DNA of 56,811 bases from Clostridia bacterium (GTDB lineage: Bacteria; Bacillota; Clostridia; Oscillospirales; Acutalibacteraceae), in assembly GCA_017415515.1 (NCBI GenBank), contig JAFQGI010000023.1, positions 1 to 56,811 on the forward strand. The letters run 5' to 3'. Positions 41,268 to 47,792 of the stretch are shown in pieces; the first letter of the stretch is position 1, and each line of letters opens with the position of its first letter. Position numbers and translations under genes: made by a program. Below the pieces are notes generated by a model. That model saw only the letters and a program-made list of their open reading frames with translations, was not told the origin of the DNA and searched no databases.

Positions 41268-42074
41268 GTGGAGATTTTACGTGTAGAAAACATCGTCAAG
41301 AGCTTCGGCAAGGTGGAGGTGCTCAAGGGCATCGACTTTTCCTTGGAGGAGGGGCAGGTGCTGTCTATCATCGGCTCCTCCGGCTCGGGAAAAACCACCC
41401 TCTTGCGATGCCTCAACTTTTTAGAAACCCCTCAACAGGGGCGCATCACCGTGGAGGACGAGGTGCTGTTTGACGCCGCCGACAAGCAGAAGATGACCGA
41501 TCGTGTTATCCGACAGAATCGTCTGCATTTCGGCTTGGTGTTCCAGCAGTTTAACCTCTTCCCCCAATACACCGTCAAGCGCAACGTCACCTTGGCGCAA
41601 GAGCTGCTGGCGAAGGAGAAAATCAAAAAAGAGGGCAGCTATAACGGTCACGCCACCATTAAGGAGGCGCTGGCCGCCATCGACCGAAACGCCGACCGTC
41701 TGCTGGAAGAAGTAGGGCTTTCCGCCAAAAAGGACAGCTATCCCTGCCAGCTCTCCGGCGGCCAGCAGCAGCGCGTCGCTATCGCCCGCGCCTTGGCGAT
41801 GGATCCCCGCATTTTGTGCTTTGACGAGCCCACCAGCGCCCTTGACCCCGAGTTGACCGGAGAGGTGCTGCGGGTCATCCGCGAACTGAAGGAGACCGGA
41901 CGCACCATGATCATCGTCACCCACGAGATCGGATTTGCCCGGGAGGTGTCCGACGTGGTGATGTTTATGGACGGCGGCGTCATCGCCGAGATGGGCCCTC
42001 CCGCACAGGTCATCGACAACCCGCAAAATCCGAGAACAAAAGAATTTTTGGCTCGTTTCAGCGAAAGAGGATAA
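41268..42074 (+). CDS. Polar amino-acid ABC transporter ATPase (GlnQ/HisP type)
   Basis: Energises the importer. The 268-residue product starts at GTG 41268 (AGGAGTTAACGGCT before it) and has Walker A GSSGSGKTT, Q-loop LVFQQFNLFPQYT, signature LSGGQQQRVAIARALA, Walker B ILCFDEPTSALDPE and switch VTHEIGFARE. The VFQQFNLFP and DEPTSALDPEL forms are characteristic of polar amino-acid transporters. It has an insertion of about 20 residues (KEKIKKEGSYNGHATIKEA) between the Q-loop and signature compared with shorter relatives. Ends at a strong terminator. Confidence 0.95.
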   Translation: MEILRVENIVKSFGKVEVLKGIDFSLEEGQVLSIIGSSGSGKTTLLRCLNFLETPQQGRITVEDEVLFDAADKQKMTDRVIRQNRLHFGLVFQQFNLFPQYTVKRNVTLAQELLAKEKIKKEGSYNGHATIKEALAAIDRNADRLLEEVGLSAKKDSYPCQLSGGQQQRVAIARALAMDPRILCFDEPTSALDPELTGEVLRVIRELKETGRTMIIVTHEIGFAREVSDVVMFMDGGVIAEMGPPAQVIDNPQNPRTKEFLARFSERG

Positions 42075-42111
42075 AAAAAACAGTCCGTGGCAGACGCCAC
42101 GGACTGTTTTT
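42073..42111. terminator. Intrinsic terminator of the amino-acid ABC operon
   Basis: AAAAACAGTCCGTGG - cagacg - CCACGGACTGTTTTT. Works in both directions, so it also serves the convergent membrane gene (stop 42115). Confidence 0.93.
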
Positions 42112-42114
42112 GCG

Positions 42115-43233
42115 TTACATCCCCGTCTCACTGTAATGAAGAATGGGCTTTCTCTTGTTAGACAAATAGACTGCCAGCACCACGTCGCCCTCTCGCGCGC
42201 GACCAAACACTTTGCCGTTGACGCTCGTCTTCCACGTCCGATCTCCACTGCGATAACACAAAATGTAATGAGAGCCCTCGGAGTCGCTCTTGTCCTCCTT
42301 GCTTACCAAAACATCCTCGCGCAATTCGAACAACCCCTTTTGGGTATCGCGGTAGTCCCGGATGGTAGTGCACATACACCAAATCCAACCGACAAAGCAC
42401 AAGCCGGCAATGGCTAACGGTATCCAGCCAAACACTGTGCCATACCGCAAATACAGAAACCCATAGCATAGCCAGCTGAACAGCAGGAACGGTCGCAACA
42501 TACGGCTGCGAACCATCACTTTGATGTCTGCTTCAATCGTTTGTCTGTCCGGCATGATTCCATCTCTTTTAGAGCGGCGGGTGCGCTGAGCCAGCATGCA
42601 CAGCACCGCCAAACCGGCGAGCAAGAACGGTAGCGAAACGCACACGAGCCAACTGTTTCTTCTTAAATCGTCCACCTGCTGACGGGGGTCTTCGGGGCTG
42701 ATTTGGAGAGATACCGTCTTTCCGACAGGCGCCAATTTTTCTTTTTGACCCTTGACTTCATAAAGAAAATCCTTATAGCGCACATCGTCGTACACATACG
42801 TGACAAAGGATTGGTATCGTGTGCCATCTTCGGTATCCTCGTAGGAGGAGTGTTTGGTGACCTTAGCCATGACGGTGACGGGATTGTCGGCAATCCGCCG
42901 GCAATGCTCCAAATCGACCCACGGCTGCACAACGCCCACATTTATCATGGCCGTCAAAGCGGCACAGACAATGCCGCCGGCAATCAGACTCAAAATACCT
43001 ACCAGGATTCCCTGCGCCAGACGATGACCCGGATGGGATTGGAGAAACTTGAATATAGCACCCATTAGCAAAACCGCCGCACCGAGAACAATACAAACGA
43101 TAGCGCCAACAACGTGCTCCCCCACCGCCACCAAAAGACAACCGCCCAAGATTAGAAATAGCGGACCGGCAAGGAGCAAAGAAATGACGCATATTTGTCC
43201 AAAAGAACGCTTGTTTTTGGATGCTTGTTTCAT
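42115..43233 (-). CDS. Multi-pass membrane protein, DUF3592-like
   Basis: A 372-residue product with about five or six membrane segments: two at the N-terminus (about 15-60), one at about 75-95, then an extracellular beta-rich region (about 110-190, VMAKVTKHSSYEDTEDGTRYQSFVTYVY in pieces) and further segments at about 195-215, 248-285. The beta-rich region with 'V-x-A-x-V-T/S ... F-V-T-Y-x-Y-D' and KTVSLQISPEDPR is like the DUF3592 fold. Base composition is visibly less GC-rich than the surrounding genes. No catalytic motif. The gene lies 17 bp downstream of the Nudix gene on the same strand. Confidence 0.75.
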   Translation of the reverse strand: MKQASKNKRSFGQICVISLLLAGPLFLILGGCLLVAVGEHVVGAIVCIVLGAAVLLMGAIFKFLQSHPGHRLAQGILVGILSLIAGGIVCAALTAMINVGVVQPWVDLEHCRRIADNPVTVMAKVTKHSSYEDTEDGTRYQSFVTYVYDDVRYKDFLYEVKGQKEKLAPVGKTVSLQISPEDPRQQVDDLRRNSWLVCVSLPFLLAGLAVLCMLAQRTRRSKRDGIMPDRQTIEADIKVMVRSRMLRPFLLFSWLCYGFLYLRYGTVFGWIPLAIAGLCFVGWIWCMCTTIRDYRDTQKGLFELREDVLVSKEDKSDSEGSHYILCYRSGDRTWKTSVNGKVFGRAREGDVVLAVYLSNKRKPILHYSETGM

Positions 43234-43250
43234 AACCTATTCCTCATTCC

Positions 43251-43724
43251 TCATTTTTCGTAATTCTTACCATTCAGCACAGCCGAGGTTAGGGTTTCGC
43301 CCTCGTAGCACAGTTTCAGCGAGAAGAAGGGGGCGTCCTCGGCGATCAGCCGCAGGAAGATGCGATCCCCCTCCCAGGTGGGCAAGGTGGGGACAAGGGC
43401 GTTATCCACCCATTCCAGCGTGCCCTCGTCACAGTCGATGAGCTCCCCCTCATAGCCGTCGGCGGTGAAGAGGTGCATATACTCCGTCTCCCACTGATCC
43501 GACACGAAAGTGACGATGCCGCGATAGCGATAGGAGGTGAGGGTCAGGCCGGTTTCCTCGTACACCTCGCGAAGCAGGCAATCCTCAGGGCTTTCCTTGT
43601 CCTCAAAGCCGCCTCCCACGCCGATCCACTTGTCTTTGTTCAGGTCGTTTTCCTTTTTCACCCGATGGAGCAAGAGGGTTTGCCCCTTGTCGTTTTGAAT
43701 GTAGCAAAGCGTGGTGTTCCGCAT
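43251..43724 (-). CDS. Nudix hydrolase
   Basis: A 157-residue pyrophosphohydrolase. The Nudix box is complete: GGGFEDKESPEDCLLREVYEETGL (here given as GGGFEDKESPEDC then LLREVYEETGL), with the R-E-V-x-E-E-T-G-L metal-binding helix. The N-terminal MRNTTLCYIQNDKGQTLLLHRVKK and the WIGVGGGFE form resemble the 8-oxo-dGTP/2-hydroxy-ATP (MutT/MTH1-like) group. The C-terminal region (PFFSLKLCYEGETL) also occurs in that group. AGGAGAGG precedes the ATG. Likely co-transcribed with the downstream membrane gene. Confidence 0.9.
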   Translation of the reverse strand: MRNTTLCYIQNDKGQTLLLHRVKKENDLNKDKWIGVGGGFEDKESPEDCLLREVYEETGLTLTSYRYRGIVTFVSDQWETEYMHLFTADGYEGELIDCDEGTLEWVDNALVPTLPTWEGDRIFLRLIAEDAPFFSLKLCYEGETLTSAVLNGKNYEK

Positions 43725-43797
43725 ACCAATCCTCTCCTTTTACCTCGTTATTCTACCATTTTTCCGCATTTTGTGCAAGAGGTGAGGCAAATGTTGA

Positions 43798-43826
43798 TTG
43801 ACTTGTGAAAAAAAGTGTGCTACAAT
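43798..43826 (+). promoter_or_regulatory. Sigma-A promoter of the SCIFF gene
   Basis: TTGACT (43798..43803) and TACAAT (43821..43826) with a 17-bp spacer, 34 bp before the ATG. Confidence 0.85.
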
Positions 43827-43860
43827 AAGGAAAAATAAGCAAATAGGAGGGACTTTCCTT

Positions 43861-44001
43861 ATGAAGCGCATTCAGACTCTGGAGACCAAGAACCTGTGCG
43901 ACAGCGCCAAGAACGGCGGCTGCGGCGAGTGCCAGACTTCCTGCCAGTCCGCTTGCAAGACCAGCTGCGGCATTGCCAATCAGGAGTGCGAGAACAAGTA
44001 A
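43861..44001 (+). CDS. scfA: SCIFF ranthipeptide precursor
   Basis: Short ribosomal peptide that a radical SAM enzyme modifies by thioether bridges from cysteines to gamma- or other non-alpha carbons. The 46-residue sequence matches the SCIFF (six cysteines in forty-five) family: start MKRIQTLETKNLCDSAK and core CGECQTSCQSACKTSC, then a last Cys six residues on. Core Cys positions are 21, 24, 28, 32, 36 and 43. There is an extra Cys at 13 in the leader part. The ATG at 43861 has AGGAGGG upstream and a strong promoter. The maturase gene lies 1.07 kb downstream rather than next to it. The function of SCIFF peptides is unsettled; roles in signalling have been proposed. Confidence 0.95.
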   Translation: MKRIQTLETKNLCDSAKNGGCGECQTSCQSACKTSCGIANQECENK

Positions 44002-44012
44002 TTGGCCTAACC

Positions 44013-44045
44013 AAATGTCGCCATCATTCGATGGCGACATTTTTT
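44013..44045 (+). terminator. Intrinsic terminator of the SCIFF gene
   Basis: AAATGTCGCCATC - attc - GATGGCGACATTTTTT, twelve bases after the SCIFF stop. It would separate SCIFF expression from the maturase. Confidence 0.93.
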
Positions 44046-44349
44046 ATGCTTTGGCTCGACAACGCTTGCAGAGTGGTATGAAACGCTGTCTCGGCGCCCG
44101 TAATTGGTTTTCGGCTCAATTCCGTGGCGGGACGTCGCAAGCGCCGTCCCCTACGGGCTCTAATCCAACCCGTGGATTACGCCGCAGGCTTCATCGTAGG
44201 GACAGATGTCCTCATCTGTCCGCCTTTGGAAACGGTGCAACCTCTTGCGGACAGGTCGGAGACCTGTCCCTACAACCGAGTTACGTGCCTCGCATTGGGC
44301 AAGGCTTTGATCCCAACCGACCGATGCAGCGAAAGGAGTTGAATCCTTT
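44046..44349. repeat. Dispersed-repeat cluster upstream of the inserted membrane gene
   Basis: About 300 bp without a gene. It contains a GGCGGGACGTCGCAAGCGCC unit (44125..44155) related to repeat B, and two mutually inverted units, GTAGGGACAGATGTCCTCAT (near 44195) and GACAGGTCGGAGACCTGTCC (near 44250). Such units are common between genes of gut Firmicutes. No promoter could be placed with confidence. Confidence 0.6.
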
Positions 44350-44907
44350 ATGTTTTTCCAAAAAAAGAGTAACAAACCTATCCGCACCATCACACAACAA
44401 TGGGTGTCTTGCTTCGGCATCCTTTATCTTTCGTTTAGTATAGCGCTCGTCGTGTTGTTCATCGTCCAAATTCCTTTGGGTTTGATCATCGGGAAAACCA
44501 ACACTTTGTTGTCGAACTCGCTCTACTTCATCGCTGCTCCGATCACGCAATTTGTTGAGAGTTATCGTGACGGTCAAAGCAATTACCAATTTCGATTGGG
44601 ACGGTTGTTGTTGGCACTGCTGTTGACGCTGGCTACTCAGGTGGCGTTGGTGCTCATTATCGGCGGACACGCTATCTATTTTTCGGGTCCGGCTATCGTG
44701 TTTGACGAGTATTTGCTGAGGATATACAATCCCATTGAGGTGCCCACCAGAACGGTGTTGGATACCTACGAATGGGCTTTGATGTTTGCAGCGGACCTGT
44801 TTGTCTACGTCCCCACTATTCTTTTAGGCGAGTATTTGGGCAACAAGAAACGCATCAAGGAATTCAACGAATCGGAAGAAACCGAACCCGTCAACGAGGT
44901 AGAATAA
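44350..44907 (+). CDS. Membrane protein of unknown function between SCIFF and its maturase
   Basis: A 185-residue product with about four hydrophobic segments (about 20-48, 58-70, 85-108, 145-165), a basic start (MFFQKKSNKPIR) and an acidic tail (EFNESEETEPVNEVE). Base composition is lower in GC than in the genes on either side. AAAGGAG precedes the ATG. It separates the SCIFF peptide from its maturase, which are usually neighbours, and is itself bordered by dispersed repeats on both sides (44046..44349 and 44943..45044). No family recognised. Either a recent insertion or an accessory (for example, transport or immunity) gene; the first is more likely given the repeats. Confidence 0.7.
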   Translation: MFFQKKSNKPIRTITQQWVSCFGILYLSFSIALVVLFIVQIPLGLIIGKTNTLLSNSLYFIAAPITQFVESYRDGQSNYQFRLGRLLLALLLTLATQVALVLIIGGHAIYFSGPAIVFDEYLLRIYNPIEVPTRTVLDTYEWALMFAADLFVYVPTILLGEYLGNKKRIKEFNESEETEPVNEVE

Positions 44908-44942
44908 AGATGGTAGGGGGCGATGCCCACATCGCCCCATTA

Positions 44943-45044
44943 GCCTCCCTCTCCGAGGGAGGTGGCCGAGCGTAAGCGAGGTCGGAGGGAGTGAAAACTC
45001 CCTCAGTCAGCCTAACGGCTGACAGCTCCCTCAAAGAGGGAGCC
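44943..45044. repeat. Dispersed repeat C, copy 2
   Basis: Framed by CCTCCCTCTCCGAGGGAGG and CTCCCTCAAAGAGGGAGCC, as at 19521..19647, with a shorter middle (GGCCGAGCGTAAGCGAGG, CAGCCTAACGGCTG hairpins). It lies directly upstream of the SCIFF maturase gene. Confidence 0.8.
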
Positions 45045-45071
45045 TAATTTAGAATTTTTGGAGTGATACTT

Positions 45072-46454
45072 ATGGTACACCGTTATCAATTAGGCGGTTA
45101 CAATATCGTGCTGGACATCTGCTCCGGCTCGGTGCACGTGGTGGACGAGGTGGCCTACGATATGATCGGGCTGTATGAAACCACCGACCGCGAGGACATC
45201 CTCGCCCGGATGTGGGAGAAATACGGCGACCGCGAGGACGTGACCGCGGAAGAACTGGCCGAGTGCTACGACCAGATCGGAGAGCTGAAAGAGGCGGGCA
45301 AGCTGTTTACCCCCGACACCTTCCGTCCCATGGCGGACACCCTCAAGCAGAAGACCGCCGGCGTGGTGAAGGCGCTGTGCCTCCACGTAGCCCACACCTG
45401 CAACCTCAACTGCTCCTACTGCTTCGCCAGCCAGGGCAAATACCACGGTGACCGCGCCCTGATGAGCCTGGAGGTGGGCAAGCGGGCGCTGGATTTCCTC
45501 ATCGAGAACAGCGGCAGCCGCCACAATCTCGAGGTGGACTTCTTCGGTGGCGAGCCGCTGATGAACTGGGATATGATCAAAGAGTTGGTGGCGTATGCCC
45601 GCCGGCGGGAGAAAGAGACGGGCAAGCGCTTTCGTTTCACCCTCACCACCAACGGCGTGCTGGTGGACGAGGACGTCATCGCATTCTCCAACCGCGAGAT
45701 GAGCAACGTGGTGCTCAGCCTGGACGGTCGCAAAGAGATCCACGACGCCTACCGCGTGGACTACGCGGGTAACGGAAGCTGGGAGAAGATTGTCCCCAAA
45801 TTCCAGCAGTTTGTGGAGGCCCGCGGTGGCAAGAACTATTATATGCGGGGCACCTTTACCCACGCCAACCCCGATTTCCTGAAGGACATTCAGCAGATGC
45901 TGGATCTGGGCTTCACCGAGCTGTCCATGGAGCCGGTGGTGTGCGCTCCCGACGATCCCTCTGCCCTCACCGCCGAGGATCTGCCCGTCGTCCTCGACCA
46001 GTATGAAAAATTGGCCGAGCTGATGTTAGAACGGCACAAGGCGGGCAAGCCCTTCACCTTCTACCACTATATGATCGACCTCAAAGGCGGCCCTTGCATC
46101 TATAAGCGTGTGTCCGGCTGTGGCAGCGGCACCGAGTATATGGCGGTGACCCCCTGGGGTGACCTGTATCCCTGCCACCAGTTTGTGGGTGAGGAGGCTT
46201 TCAAACTGGGCGACATCTGGAACGGTGTCACCAACACCGCCACCCAGTGCGAATTTGCCGCCTGCAACGTCTATGCCCGCCCTGACTGCGCCGACTGCTG
46301 GGCGAAGCTCTACTGCTCCGGCGGCTGTGCCGCCAACGCCTACCACGCCACCGGCTCGGTGACCGGCGTGTACCAGTACGGTTGCGAACTGTTCCGCAAG
46401 CGTATGGAATGTGCCATCATGGTGGAGGTCGCCAAGGCCTTGGGTGATGCGTGA
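45072..46454 (+). CDS. scfB: SCIFF maturase, radical SAM thioether-forming enzyme
   Basis: Installs thioether links in the SCIFF peptide using SAM radicals. The 460-residue product has an N-terminal peptide-binding (RRE-like) region (residues 1-90, VHRYQLGGYNIVLDICSGSVHVVDE in pieces), the radical SAM motif HTCNLNCSYCFA with Cys110, Cys114 and Cys117, and the FFGGEPLMNW segment. A C-terminal SPASM-type domain follows with many cysteines (CGSGTEY, DLYPCHQF, CNVYARPDCADCW, LYCSGGCAANAYH, CELF) for two further Fe-S clusters. Length and motifs match the SCIFF maturase family. The ATG at 45072 has GGAGTG upstream. The next gene starts inside its stop (TGATG). Confidence 0.95.
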   Translation: MVHRYQLGGYNIVLDICSGSVHVVDEVAYDMIGLYETTDREDILARMWEKYGDREDVTAEELAECYDQIGELKEAGKLFTPDTFRPMADTLKQKTAGVVKALCLHVAHTCNLNCSYCFASQGKYHGDRALMSLEVGKRALDFLIENSGSRHNLEVDFFGGEPLMNWDMIKELVAYARRREKETGKRFRFTLTTNGVLVDEDVIAFSNREMSNVVLSLDGRKEIHDAYRVDYAGNGSWEKIVPKFQQFVEARGGKNYYMRGTFTHANPDFLKDIQQMLDLGFTELSMEPVVCAPDDPSALTAEDLPVVLDQYEKLAELMLERHKAGKPFTFYHYMIDLKGGPCIYKRVSGCGSGTEYMAVTPWGDLYPCHQFVGEEAFKLGDIWNGVTNTATQCEFAACNVYARPDCADCWAKLYCSGGCAANAYHATGSVTGVYQYGCELFRKRMECAIMVEVAKALGDA

Positions 46455-47773
46455 TGAAAACCCCCATTTGTGATTTTGTGAAAAAATATAGTGACAGCGA
46501 TACCGTGCGCCTGCACATGCCGGGGCATAAGGGCGTGAGCCGTTTGGGTTGCGAGGGGCGTGACATCACCGAGATCGGCGGTGCCGACGTGCTGTATCGC
46601 TCGTGCGGCATCATCCGCGAGAGCGAGGAGAATGCCGCCGCCCTGTTCGGTGCGGCGCGGACGGTGTATTCCACCGAGGGAAGCTCCCTCTGCATTCGCG
46701 GTATGCTGTATCTGGCGATGCAGGCAACGGGACGGCGCACCTTTTTGGCGGGTCGCAACGCCCACTCCGCCTTTGTCACCGCCTGCGCCCTGCTGGACGC
46801 GGAGGTGGAATGGCTGTGGGGCGGGGATACCCTGACGGCTTGCGCCGTGACTGCCGAGATGGTGGAACAGGCTTTGCGCAAGACGGCGGAAAAACCGGCG
46901 GCGGTGTACGTGACCAGCCCCGATTACCTGGGAAACATTTTGGATATTGCCGCCATCGCCGCCGTGTGCCATCGCCACGGCGTGCTGCTATTGGTGGACA
47001 ACGCCCACGGTGCGTATTTACGCTTTCTCTCTGAGGACAAGCACCCCATTTCGTTGGGGGCCGACCTCTGCTGTGACTCGGCCCATAAGACCCTGCCGGT
47101 GCTGACGGGGGGTGCCTATTTGCACATTTCCACCACCGTGGCAGAGCTGGGTGAGCAGGCGGAGCACGCCCTCTCCCTCTTTGCCTCCACCAGTCCGTCC
47201 TATCTCATTCTGCAATCGCTGGATGGAGTCAATCCCTATTTGAAGGACGAGTTTGCCGCCGATTTGGCGACCTGTTGCGACAAGGTGCAAGAGTTGAAAA
47301 CGGCTCTCACCACCCACGGCTATACCCTTGTGGGAGATGAGCCGTTAAAGGTAACGGTGGCGACAAAAGGGTACGGCTATACCGGAGAAGAGGTAGCGGC
47401 ACGTCTGGAAAAAGAGGGCATTGTCTGCGAATTTGCCGATCCTGATTACATCGTGATGATGTTTGCCCCCTCCCATACCGTGGAGGATTTTGAGCGGGTG
47501 CAAACCGCGTTGTGCGCTCTCCCTAAACAGGAAGCGTTAACCGCCACCCCGCCCAAAATGGGAAAACCGCAGGTGAAAATGAGCCTGCGGGAAGCCTTGT
47601 TTGCCCCTGCGGAGGAATTGCCGCTGACCGACTGCGTCGGTCGGGTGTTGGCCTCCCCCACTGTCAGCTGTCCCCCTGCCGTCCCCATTTTAGTGGGCGG
47701 CGAGGTGGTGGACGAGGACGCCATTCGCGTATTCCGCTATTACGGTTACAAAACGTTACGGACTGTAAAATAA
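46454..47773 (+). CDS. Orn/Lys/Arg decarboxylase-family PLP enzyme (YaaO-like)
   Basis: PLP-dependent enzyme of the fold I decarboxylase group, small form without the N-terminal wing domain. The 439-residue product starts with RLHMPGHKGVSRL (the HMPGHK motif of this family), ITEIGGADVLY, STEGSSLCIRGMLYLA, VTSPDYLGNILDI, LLVDNAHGAYLRF and the PLP-lysine motif DSAHKTLPVLTGGAYLH. This arrangement is that of the arginine/lysine decarboxylase-like YaaO and SpeA proteins of Firmicutes. The substrate is not certain. Translational overlap (TGATG) with the SCIFF maturase suggests co-expression. comEC begins 19 bp later. Confidence 0.9.
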   Translation: MKTPICDFVKKYSDSDTVRLHMPGHKGVSRLGCEGRDITEIGGADVLYRSCGIIRESEENAAALFGAARTVYSTEGSSLCIRGMLYLAMQATGRRTFLAGRNAHSAFVTACALLDAEVEWLWGGDTLTACAVTAEMVEQALRKTAEKPAAVYVTSPDYLGNILDIAAIAAVCHRHGVLLLVDNAHGAYLRFLSEDKHPISLGADLCCDSAHKTLPVLTGGAYLHISTTVAELGEQAEHALSLFASTSPSYLILQSLDGVNPYLKDEFAADLATCCDKVQELKTALTTHGYTLVGDEPLKVTVATKGYGYTGEEVAARLEKEGIVCEFADPDYIVMMFAPSHTVEDFERVQTALCALPKQEALTATPPKMGKPQVKMSLREALFAPAEELPLTDCVGRVLASPTVSCPPAVPILVGGEVVDEDAIRVFRYYGYKTLRTVK

Positions 47774-47792
47774 TTAAAAGGAACGAAAACGT

